DNA of 64,000 nt, taken from assembly GCA_037389465.1 (NCBI GenBank), contig JAZARR010000201.1:434001-498000 (forward strand), given 5' to 3'. A model generated the notes under the pieces. It did no database searches. It was not told the DNA's origin and saw nothing but the letters and a program-made list of their open reading frames with translations. This DNA comes from Baylisascaris procyonis. Its lineage: Eukaryota > Nematoda > Chromadorea > Rhabditida > Ascarididae. Positions within the stretch are counted from its first letter, which is position 1, and every line of letters begins with the position of its first letter. The position numbers were made by a program, and so were the translations under genes. Below are positions 1 through 9,700 of this stretch, in pieces.

Positions 1-9
1 GGAGGGGGG

Positions 10-16
10 TATAAAA
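10..16 (+). promoter_or_regulatory. TATA-like box at the window edge
   Basis: TATAAAA follows a run of G residues. It resembles a core promoter TATA element for plus-strand transcription. No transcript start or first exon close downstream can be identified, so this is only a sequence match. Confidence 0.2.
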
Positions 17-450
17 TGACGGACTCACAAGCACATCATTCGGTGTTCGGGTGCGTTCGTTGGAAGGATGGTGGTTCTACGGGACGCGCGGGCGAGTTTG
101 GTCGAGGTCGTCAGGAGGTGCCCAGAAAGGGGATGGTGTGATGGCAATGTTGCGCGTACTAAGGCGTAACAGTCCTCTTCCATCATCCCGCGATCGGCTT
201 CTGTGGGCTCCATCGGTTCGAATTGGCTTCTGCATTCTGCAGAGCTAAGTTTATTGCTCTATTTTATTTTTGATGGTCGTGTTCCCAAACCCTCTTAGTA
301 AGAGCGGGAGGAATAGGAAAATTAGCCAAGGGTTTTGAATGGATCATTCAGTTGTAGAATATGCATTAGCCGATCGGGCAGATAGGTGATCGGTTTTCCA
401 TAAATGCATGAAATCTGGAGCTCAGAGCTGGCTGTATTTGGAATGTATTA

Positions 451-768
451 TTTGAGACAGCCTGGATGAATGCAACTCCACGAGGCATGCATCTGCCTTT
501 TGGTTGTGTATAAAAAGTGGATCTCATTCGTGCCAGGTTTCTCCGCACAATTCCGAATTTGCTGCTCAGCGGCGGGAGCAGCTGCTGGCATGGATGAGAT
601 CACTTTTTACTCTCGAAATTGTTCACGTCTGCCTCAGAGAGAGAGAATTAGAGAGAATTCTTTGAGATGGCTTGGGTGAACGCAGTTATACGTCTGCCTT
701 TCGGTTGTGCGGTAAAAAGTGGGTTTAATTTCGTACCTGTGTAGCCAAAAATTTCTCAACATTCCCAT
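451..768 (+). repeat. Diverged direct repeat, two copies of about 105 bp
   Basis: Copy 1 (about 451-556) and copy 2 (about 661-768) align along most of their length. Shared blocks include TTTGAGA at the start, TCTGCCTTT and GGTTGTG in the middle, TAAAAAGTGG after that, and ATTCC at the end. Copy 2 lacks about 9 bp. A GA-rich stretch lies between them. The first CGGCGG-loop hairpin lies just after copy 1, so the hairpin and repeat may belong to one repeated module. Confidence 0.5.
561..582. repeat. Hairpin 1: 7-bp stem, loop AGCGGCGG
   Basis: A perfect inverted repeat, GCTGCTC / GAGCAGC, encloses the 8-nt loop AGCGGCGG. It is the first of five similar hairpins in the left 5 kb. Its downstream flank (CTGGCATG, then ATGAGAT) resembles the flank of hairpin 2. 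Confidence 0.6.
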
Positions 769-1387
769 GGATCGATTGGCAGAGACCTCATGACCTCCTG
801 GAAACTGCACCAGCTAGAGTGATGGTTTTTTTCCCGTTGAGGACACGACCATTCATTTTTTATTTACGGGAATTAGTTAAGTGGAATATTTGTTGCTCAT
901 TCAGCAAGTTTCTATTTGCTGATAGGGTCATGGGGAATGAGCTGCAGTAAAAAAACAAAAAAATCTATTGTTAGCAGCGACCGGATATATAGTGAATGAG
1001 TTAAGGTTCAGATGAAATAGAACAGGAAGTGGGGACGCGTCTTTTGAATATTTTCAATGTAGGCTGTCGCGACGTTGCATCCCTTATTTCCTGTGACCAT
1101 GCCGCAAATTGAAATGACCGTAGATTTCAATCGAATTACCCACCTTAGATGCTGTAGGCAAGGATGTGGGAGGTGGGGGGAGAGAGGAGAGAGGGACAGC
1201 GGGGAGTAGTCAGTATCACTGACGTTTCTTTTCCGAGGGAACATTAGGTCGAGTGCTGCAACCAACTTTTTGTTGGTATGCTATTAATCCACAGATTTAT
1301 AGCGGTTGGGAGAGAACATATTTGCCCTCTGTTTTGAGATGAGCCTATCCCCATTCATGACCAGTTATTCTGGCCATAACTCAACAG

Positions 1388-1411
1388 TGCTGTTCAGCGG
1401 CGGGAACAGCA
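1388..1411. repeat. Hairpin 2: 8-bp stem, loop AGCGGCGG
   Basis: A perfect inverted repeat, TGCTGTTC / GAACAGCA, encloses the same 8-nt loop as hairpin 1. Relative to hairpin 1, one stem pair changes from C:G to T:A on both arms, which is a compensatory change. Confidence 0.6.
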
Positions 1412-1900
1412 TCTGGTATGAGTGGGGATAGCTTCGCTCATCCCTGTTTTATTCTTCTTAGCATTTTCAATTAGGAAAGGCGATAATCCTGTGGATTCAG
1501 TGGATTTTTAATGATAGGGGCGGTTGAACGAGTGGTGGTGTGGGAGTGTAATGGAAGGACGAGAAATTTAGCAGCGCTGGATATTTCGATCCCCATACAG
1601 TTGTAGGGAGCAACGTCGCGACAGCAAGTAATTTGTACACTCTCAATTACTATAGACTACTGTGTACCGGTAGGACTTTAGATAGGGCAATGCTAACAGG
1701 ATTTATAAGGGGCAGTCTCGGTAGGACGGTGGGAGAAGCAGTGTTGGTAGGACTTGTGAGAAGCAATGTGGTGCCGGCATTCGGAGTTAATTTATTTGCA
1801 GGGCCGTGCAGGAGTCGATGTAACGCGGACAACGGATTTCGACGTGCAGTAGAAGAAGGACTGTGAAGGCGATTTCGGAGCGGACGTGCTTGTGGGATCG

Positions 1901-1952
1901 ATGAAGACGGGAGTGGCCGGCGACATTAATGGTCAACTTTCGAATGAAACCA
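1901..1952 (+). CDS. Possible coding exon (unrecognised gene), 5' part
   Basis: An ATG at 1901 opens 17 codons plus 1 nt and ends at a consensus donor (A|GTAAGT). The overhang joins in frame to the exon at 3485, which has a good acceptor (TTTTTTGCAG). The frame is also open upstream to a TAG at 1850-1852, so this could be an internal exon starting at 1853 rather than the first exon. The codons are GC-richer than the surroundings. I recognise no domain, signal peptide or family. The main support is the matching splice phase of the two pieces. Confidence 0.35.
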
Positions 1953-2456
1953 GTAAGTTGTCGTACTCTTATATATTCACCTTTAGCAATGTATCCTCAT
2001 CTACGGTCTAAACCGTTTTTGGGCAGTGCATGCGGGAATGAGTTTCTTTCATCAATGACTTGATTTACCAGCGCATTATCTGTTTCTTTTTTTTTCTTCT
2101 TTTATGCTCTGTTCACTTACATGTTTGACTAAAATCGTTCATTCTTTTTATGCGTATTTATGCGAATTTTTCGGGAGGGATATCTTATTATGCAGTGTTG
2201 TTGATCTTTTTTGTTTTGAGGCCAGTGAATTGTCTATTGCATGCTCGTACACCTCAAAATGAAACCAAGGATAGTGGCAGACTTAATAGTCTCTGGACGT
2301 AATCTTTGAATTGGTTTTGATCACGTTAGTACATTGTTTAGTTTACGGCGCTGACTTTCACGGCACATAAAGGATGTTCAGCTTTGGAAAAGACTAAAAC
2401 GTCCGTCGCATTATTCGTTGTCCACTAATATCATAGGAAATTCTATCAAAAAAAAG

Positions 2457-2587
2457 TTTTATTATTATCAAGAGAACACAATGAAGCAAAAATATTTGAA
2501 TTTTGATGTTAAAGTCTACTCAAGAAATACATTTCCTGTTGTTAGAGCCGAGGATTTGGTTAAAGGTGATATAGTAAGAATTGCCTG
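2457..2587 (+). pseudogene. P2C-type ATPase-like exon or remnant (A-domain entry)
   Basis: The plus frame reads FYYYQE, then after about 20 residues AEDLVKGDIVRI, and ends at a strong donor (TG|GTGAGT). In Na+/K+- and H+/K+-ATPase alpha subunits the end of TM2 typically reads YYQE, and the actuator domain begins with an Arg-Asp-Gly strand followed by (A/V)E(D/E)(L/V)VxGD(I/L)V. The spacing between the two landmarks fits. Such proteins pump cations across the plasma membrane. I found no neighbouring TM1/TM2 exon, no DKTGT phosphorylation motif and no TGES motif. A frame at 2774-2908 has VPDDI and SSSFTSNS where VPADI and SSLTGES would be expected, but the spacing is about 7 residues too long and a stop follows. 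A decayed fragment or a much-diverged family member are both possible. Confidence 0.35.
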
Positions 2588-3484
2588 GTGAGTAATATTG
2601 CAAGCAAATCATACGTGAGAAAATCTGAGATGAAGTGCCAAGGGGTAAACGTATAAAATTCGAAGATTAACATGTAAATGATTCTAAATTTTATGCATTT
2701 GAGTGTGCGGAATTCTGTTGGCGAAGATATTAGTGCCGTTTCACAGAGATCTGCTTATTCGTGTTATTTAGTGATGTGGCGGCATTATATACACCCAAAA
2801 GGTGTACCAGATGACATAAAATGCAGAGTTACTGTGGTGAAGGAATTGCAGGAGAATAGTGATTTTGTTTTATCTTCTTCTTTTACTTCAAATTCTGATA
2901 GTCGTTGAAGTAAATTTGAAATACTACACTTGAAGCTTTCCTTTTAAAAGTTCTCTCTCACACATATGGGATTATTGGTATCATATATCAAAGAAATTAT
3001 TCGGCAGATTTCGTGCTGTCCACCATTTTAGTAAAATTTAATTGCCGATTCCAATATCGGGCTTGCTTCTGGATTCTCTTTCTGTTAATTTCACTTATCA
3101 CTTGTGTTTCCCACGATGTGCTCCGTGGGGTTCCCACACAGAAGAAGATGTGGAACATGATGCTTCGCGCCCTTTGCAGTCTTTTTTAATCTTTCTCAGC
3201 ATATTTTTTTGGGAGGTGGCCAAGTTGCTTGTCATAGCTATCACTAGCGCAGTGGCGTGTATGGATGGCTGAACGATCGGGAAATGTTGTGCACTTCTAG
3301 AGAATTCACTATGCTCGGGTTTATACTCATACCATTAGTGAAGTTTCAGATTTCTGGATAGTTGGAGTAAAATGAAGAAGCAAGTCATTTCCAACGCTGT
3401 AGACATTAATGTTGATTTTATATGCATAGACCGACTAGACCATTTCTTGCATTATTAAACGAAATGTTTGGAGATTTTTTGCAG

Positions 3485-3672
3485 CGTTCGGAAATGGAAT
3501 CCTCGGCGCCTTCCAGCGGAATGAGGAATGCAGGCGTCATTCAACGACTCGTAACGAGAGGCAACTTTTCCATACGTTGCCATTGGAAGGAGTCAACGTA
3601 GTGAAGGAGGACGACGTCAGCAACCTTGCCATGTTTTTTCTTCGTGTGATAATCTGTTTCTGTTCTAAATGA
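3485..3672 (+). CDS. Possible coding exon (unrecognised gene), 3' part
   Basis: The acceptor TTTTTTGCAG precedes a frame of 61 codons to TGA that matches the 1-nt overhang of the exon at 1901-1952. The joined product would be about 79 aa. The middle is charged and polar (ECRRHSTTRNERQLFHTLP). The last residues are hydrophobic and may be intron read through, because weak donors exist near 3599 and 3652. No family is recognised. A real minor gene, an internal part of a larger gene and chance all remain possible. Confidence 0.35.
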
Positions 3673-4015
3673 TGTTTTATTATTCGCTAATGTAAGGTGG
3701 CTCGGCAGTCACAATTTTGTGGATTTTGAAAGGGTGTTTTTAGCCAAATACAAAGACCTGTTTAGTAATTGACTTTGAAACTGGAAAAGTATGTGGGGCA
3801 TTGGATTTAATTCCTTATTATTTGAGTAAGAAGTGTTCTATAACCTCTGTCCCACACATTTTCTAGTCTTCGGGGCGTGATTACAAAAGTTCCCTTTCAC
3901 TAATTGTGAACTGCTGTCCCCCACCATTGTATTATATGACCACGATCGTATGTTCCAGTTGTTGAACAATTTTTATTTTGCATTGTTCTTGCATATATTT
4001 TGACATACGTTTGTA

Positions 4016-4041
4016 CTTTAAATACCCGCCGCTATTTAAAG
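4016..4041. repeat. Hairpin 3: 9-bp stem, loop CCCGCCGC
   Basis: CTTTAAATA and TATTTAAAG pair perfectly around an 8-nt loop. The loop carries CCGCCG, the reverse complement of the CGGCGG in hairpins 1 and 2. The stem sequence is unrelated to theirs. Confidence 0.6.
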
Positions 4042-4408
4042 CACAAGCGTTATTGATTGTATTGTTGTTTTCTGTTTGCAGTGTTGTAGGCAAGTATTTC
4101 CCTCCTAACCTTTCTGTACGCACTTCCATTGGGCATTTGTTTTAGTCGAGGGGAACTTCTACCAAAATTTATTTCAAGTCCCGATTCAAATTCGGCGCGG
4201 GTCTTTCTATTTGTTAGTTGAGTATTTTATTTGGTGCTTATTCGCCACTCGCCGTTATGCCTGCATCATGCATTTCCCCGTTATTACGGTTTCGATTATA
4301 TCAGTACTGTGTTCGCCCCCTTGAAATTATCAGTGACACCTTGCAAATAGTAGAATCATAGATTTTGCTATCAATTTTTCGGGCACTCCTATGGTTCACA
4401 TTTGCATA

Positions 4409-4439
4409 TGTTTTAAATGAGCCGCCGTCATTTAAAACA
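4409..4439. repeat. Hairpin 4: 12-bp stem, loop GCCGCCG
   Basis: TGTTTTAAATGA and TCATTTAAAACA pair perfectly around a 7-nt loop. This is the longest stem of the set. The stem core TTTAAA is shared with hairpins 3 and 5, and the flanks partly match hairpin 5. Confidence 0.65.
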
Positions 4440-4691
4440 CAGCATCCGTGTTCCGCTAGGAGGGGTTGCTATGAGGGATCTTTTTGGTGCATACCTTTCA
4501 TTCTTTATGTCCAGTGGTGGGGATTTCGGCTTATTCTGTCGCAAATGCCGGTCGCCTTTCTCCGCATTTGTGGCTTTCTAGGGAATAATAGTTAAGAGAG
4601 AAGTGCATGATGCTAACTCCTTCCTGGATTTTTAGAATTGTATGTCTGTAGTATGCATTTTATTCGCTTCTGTTTTACACTCACAGTCAGT

Positions 4692-4725
4692 TGCATTTTA
4701 AACGACCGCCGCCGTTTAAACTGCA
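4692..4725. repeat. Hairpin 5: 8+4-bp stem, loop ACCGCCGC
   Basis: TTTAAACG and CGTTTAAA pair around an 8-nt loop. After one mismatch, four further pairs (TGCA / TGCA) extend the stem. The T:A to C:G differences from hairpin 4 are matched on both arms. Confidence 0.6.
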
Positions 4726-5432
4726 TCTGCTGTGTTTTGCACTTGGCAATGGAGATGTTTTTAAGTTTTGACCGTTTGGAATGGACTAACGTGAATTGTT
4801 TTTTTTTTGTATTTTTCGATATTCGACCAATATTTTTGAGGTTGTAATATTTTATCGTTGCTTGTAATATTTTTATCGCTCCCATTGATTATATGCTGTT
4901 TTCACTGTTGATATATGGTATTCATAAAGGCGCCTGTTGAGTTTCTCTAGAGTAGATAGTTTTGCTAGTTTCTACAGAAGCAGGATGATGAATCCGCGGA
5001 GAATCCCTGAGGTGGACTTCAGTATAGCTTTCTGTCACCCTTTTGCAAACGCATGTTTGCCCAAAAAGCGCATTACGATAGGCCTCGTTTCCACATGCGC
5101 ATATGCATTTTCGTACCCGCCTCTCTGCATGTCCGTCCGATTGCTTTGACTCGAGAAGAGCTGAAGTTGGAGTAATGAAATTTGGCCGGTATCAAATAGG
5201 CCACAGGTTGCGATTTGGCCTCATCATTAATGTTGATTCATCAGCATCAAAAACAGTTGTGGGCACACAAATGTTCTGGGAATCTTCCCAGATTTTTCTA
5301 GTGAGCTGATTGGGATTTGAATGGATATGCTTCATCTCATCCTATAAGTTTATCTTCTTGCTTGGATAAATAGCGAAACCATTATCGTAATAACCACTAT
5401 TCCAGCTTCGAGTTTTTCAGGTACTATAAATT

Positions 5433-5660
5433 TCACCTTGACCCCCACTGTACAAACACGCCTAATTTCTGGACTGTCCCCGATAGACTGCTATTTGGAG
5501 GAGGAAATTCAACTGCAACAATGCGGAATGATTTGTGAAAGTGGACGAGACCTCTGTTTTCGATCACTCCTGCTCCATCAGGTGAAACAAAGATCGCTCG
5601 TTTGTGCAGCAAGCCAAGCATTGCACATATAATGCACGTTGTCATTAGGAGTGGCATCAC
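5433..5660 (-). CDS. Possible AAA-ATPase-like exon (VWA8/midasin type)
   Basis: A minus-strand frame of about 75 codons contains LLHKRAIFVSPDG and then HFHKSFRIVAVEFPPPN. In VWA8- and midasin-like AAA+ proteins, a strand of the type (H/D)xxFRI(V/I)A, often followed by PP in VWA8, lies after the Walker B region. The resemblance is from memory and limited to about 35 residues. A possible donor (AAG|GTGAAA) lies at the 3' end. No other AAA exon was found nearby, so it may be an isolated or decayed piece. The opposite strand also has an exon-like reading with a TTTTTCAG acceptor at 5420, which lowers confidence. Confidence 0.22.
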   Translation of the reverse strand: MMPLLMTTCIICAMLGLLHKRAIFVSPDGAGVIENRGLVHFHKSFRIVAVEFPPPNSSLSGTVQKLGVFVQWGSR

Positions 5661-6546
5661 GAGGTTCTAAGCGCCCTGAAGGCAACCACTCGAATCCGGA
5701 CTACAGGGTTGCGAGGTTGGGTTTTCTAATACATCTTTTGGAAGATTCCTTAGTCACTTGGAGAATATGGGGTTACTTACGAATTTGACGCAAGTATTTA
5801 TAGACGGGTCAATTCCATAGGAAAAAATATCCCATTTTGGGGGATCTTTTTACCTTTTTTTTTCGAAATTCAAACAACTCGTCCAGTTTCTCATATGAAA
5901 ATGGAATACTTATCATTCAGCAGTGCCTATGACATGTTTTGCTAATTGTTTTGATGCGCAAATATTTGTCATTATTGCAATAGGGATGGAAAAAATGTTT
6001 TAATAAAGTGCATCATTCACTTCCTTTTTTTCGTTTGAACTTTCAAATAAAGAAAGATGATGTTGATTGATTGCAGCAACAAGAAAGGACAATTTCGACT
6101 TCCTCTAGAATGGATCGTAGTTTAAGTCATTTCAATGCCAAATTGTGCATAAAAATAATCGCATTTTAAGGTGTAAATAATAGAAGAATTCGATTTCAAT
6201 TTCAATCGCAGTTTTAATTCCCCACGTCAACTTTAGCGGTCGTCATTTCGATCAACTGATGCGGTTTTCAGATTGATTTCAATTTCTTTTTCCGCCAACA
6301 GACTATCTTTCCTTTCGCAGTGAATCTCGCATTCTATCAACTGCTGCAATGAGAGCAAATTCTCAACCCGAATTGTCGGAAATGTGCAACTTGCTTCTTC
6401 TATTTCTACAGCTTTGTTTTTTAGCTTCGATTTCTCTCACATATCTTTATTATTATCAGTCTAAAAGAACCAAAAACAAGCGTGTAAAAGAATGCAGACT
6501 TCTCCTGCTTTCCCCTAAAGCGAATCACTCAGAAAGGTATTTGTAG

Positions 6547-6655
6547 CGCTTCAGAAGCTTAAAAATGTGGAAGAGGAGCCCGATAACCTTACCAGTGATT
6601 GCGAAATGAGCAGGAATATTCGACGCAATATGCGACAAGCGGCTGCAAAATTGAA
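6547..6655 (+). CDS. Exon-like segment, unrecognised
   Basis: Between a TTTGTAG acceptor and an AA|GTGAAC donor lies a stop-free frame of 35 codons with 2-nt overhangs at both ends. It is rich in charged residues (KNVEEEPDNL, then MSRNIRRNMRQAAAKL), suggesting an alpha-helical segment. A continuation in another frame (CPKAKDIIDFFSDSI, then stop) runs to about 6708 and would need a 1-nt shift. The host gene is not identified. The composition is more coding-like than its surroundings. Confidence 0.28.
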
Positions 6656-6709
6656 GTGAACTGCCCAAAAGCGAAGGATATCATAGATTTCTTCAGTGAT
6701 TCTATTTAA

Positions 6710-9700
6710 TATTGCTGTAAGTTCGAAAAAAAAACAGAAATAATTACGAGTGAACTTTTTCTAATGACTGAGAAATTTCAGTCGGAAGCAGTAAACGTCA
6801 AAAAAAAAGAAAGTCGAAAAAATTCAGTCGAAAAGTCTGCATGAACGGCAAACACCTCATGTAAGCAGTAAACGTCACGCATGGAATTCCAATAGCGAAC
6901 GGCATATACGAAAATGCTAAATAGCCATCTTGAAAAACTTGTTGTACGTAGAGTTTCCTTTCTAAGTATGTAGGTGGAAACATATTCACGACGACTTGAA
7001 GCGCTTTAGAATTCCCGTCTCCCTTCGAATCATATTGCAGTTTGTAGAGCAATTTTATTCAGCTGTCAACTGTATCGTTGATCGGAGTATAGCAATACAC
7101 CACAACGTTATCGTAAAGACGAATAAGCAATTGGCGCTCACCCGTCCGTTGTCGAGCACATTTTATAAAGTAGCAATTCCTATCATCATCGGCGAATACA
7201 ACTGTTGAAACTTCAATTTAGATGATAATAATGCTATATTGCAGATGAATACCAGTGTTGTATAGAATGCTTAGAAAATCGCAAAGCTATTCGAACAACT
7301 TAGCCGGAAAACAGTAATGCGGGATGGGTTTGACTCAGATTCAGGATGGCTGAAAAAAGGATTTGCTCTCACGCAAGATCATTAAGGGATCAAAAATGGT
7401 AGGCACCTTGTTTGAGAAAAACGGCGACTTTAAAGGTCCGCAAAAAGTTTTTCTCAGAAAATTGAGTACCACTTCAAATCCGAGTTGTGCATCTCCAAAT
7501 CGTTTTCGCCAATGAAAAAACTATTTTTCTAGGTTGTTGATTTTATTGTAAAAACACATTTCTTCAAAATCTGTTCAGTTTGTAGAGCCATATCACATTC
7601 TTTCAGGATATAACGATAATATCCAGGTAAGCTACACTAAAGATGCGCTATATTGAAGAACTATGACAAAGACTGAATCAAAAGAAGCAGTTCTAATGCC
7701 TGTAAAAACTTTCCTTTGGAAAGATCTTTTAGGGAAGCTGGGATATAAACCAGCCTTGGAGTTCAATTTTGAGTTGTCAGGTAGCTTCCTGTTTTCAGTC
7801 GATAGTGATTCTTACAGGGAAAGTAACCTCAGATGTGCCTTTATCACAAATATCTACACACTATCATTATTACGTGCCCACAGAGCTCATAAATGACTCA
7901 ATACTATTGTCGATGAATTTCCCTCGCAAGGCCAATATTGCGAACAATTTTCTTAAGTAAATGTGCATTTTCTTGCATTAATCTCGCATTGTCTAAATTG
8001 TTGAAATAACTTTCTTTATATGGGAATGTTCCCATTGCATTCACACATCGACCAGCGGCGGCCTCTCTTTCATCATAAATGGTCTATCGCCGGCGGCATT
8101 GAAGCACTTCACGTCACAAGCTATCTCACATAACCTTAAAAAAAAGTTTTCATCGTTCTATCTAATTTGATGGCGAATCGAGAACGCTTTCCTCAAAGTG
8201 TCAATAAAAGTGTTTAAATTCGTTTATCATTTAAGTTTTTTTTCGCTAAATATATTTTATGAATCGACTCATCGTCGTTCAATAATAAATGAGCACCGAC
8301 AAATCGCATTTTCAATTCGTCGGCACATTCTTTTTCCATCAATATACGACGTTTAACGAAGCGAAAAATAAAAAATAAAAAACTGCACATTTGATTTTTC
8401 ACATTCATCGTTTTGCTGATGAAGTGCGCTCACAACGTTAAACAATCTCATCGACCACACTTAACTTCCGTATTAATTGATTGTACTTACTCAATGCAAA
8501 ATGTGATTTACAAAGCGATTTGTATTTCTAATATAGTAATAACTAATATAGTGATAGGCAATAATTAATGATCTGATAAAGTGATAACTAATAATTGAAA
8601 GTGCCATGGATGTCGATGAAACAATTAGCTGCAATTAGTGAACTTCTATATTAAAAGTCACAATGGACTCATATTAGCCTTAGAGAAAGCTGAAGTGACC
8701 AATACTTCGATCTTCTAAGCATCATACCATAAATATGGTTATCAATATTTTGTTGAAATGAGATATGATAGAAGATTTACACCGGAAGCTCATCAGATCA
8801 TGCTGAAATGTGATATAAAAGATTGCGCATGAAAGTTTCCTTATGTCGATTTATTCGAGCTAGAAATTATGACCGTTGCATTTCGATTTTTCTTGAATAA
8901 ACAAACGAAGAAAACTTTCCTTCTGAAAATGGCCTCAAAATTATACATCACCGCGCAGTGTACCGCATGTTTGCGCTACAATTCTCACATTCACCTTTCT
9001 GAGGCATTCAGATATTTCATAATAAGAATTTCAAATATGCACTGCAGCAGGTACTAATGAGCTCTAGGATCGTTCCCTCTATTCCTTTCGTATTTTCAAC
9101 TTCATAGAAAGAGATTGTTGATTTTTGGCAACTACTGCGTGTTGTATCATCACGCAAATGAAGTTGCTCAAGCTTGTTTGTGAAAAATAAAAATCGCACT
9201 TTAATTTGGCAGAGATATTTTAGAGTTTCTTGCATTCCGTAAATAATACTCACATCTTTATGTGAAATTGAAGCGATTCAAGTAGAATTTAACTCAAATA
9301 TTTTCATTGCTACTTGCTCGACGATTAAATATGCTGAACATTCGCTACACAAAGACAGATCAATAGAACAAAAATCTTTTTCTTTCTTCAGAAATAACGT
9401 AGATAAGTAGGATCGGCAGTGAAAAACAATTAAATCACGTAATCACATATTAGATGCACTCGAAAGAATCAGCGTAAATGTAATTGTTTAGGGAGTCAAA
9501 ATGCATCATTCAAAGCGGAAACTGAGTATCTGTGATCAATTCGTTTAGGGGGTCCATATAGGTGAATTGTCGCTATCTACAGTATTTGACTGTCGTCGAT
9601 TTCCAGGCTGAAAATGCTTGCGAGCATCTGGTTTAAAGCTAAAGGCGCCTGAAGTTCCTGCAAGTGTGAAGGTTTCGCAACTCCACGACCTAGCATCCAA

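Larger units (their letters stand above)
1..1852. other. Gene-poor left edge, relatively GC- and T/G-rich
   Basis: No coding region can be supported here. The composition is visibly less A-rich on the plus strand than the bulk of the window. It contains a TATA-like box, a diverged direct repeat and two CGGCGG-loop hairpins, which are listed separately. A 77-codon open frame at 1633-1866 has no recognisable domain and includes short internal repeats of GGTAGGAC, so I do not call it a gene. Confidence 0.4.

Noticed and set aside
4160..4200. TTCAAAT between short complementary arms as a tRNA T-arm
   Set aside because: The arms do not pair fully and there is no anticodon or D-arm upstream.
8040..8100. 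Two GGCGGC-containing spots as further CCGCCG hairpins
   Set aside because: No complementary arms flank the motif at the expected 7-8 nt loop distance.
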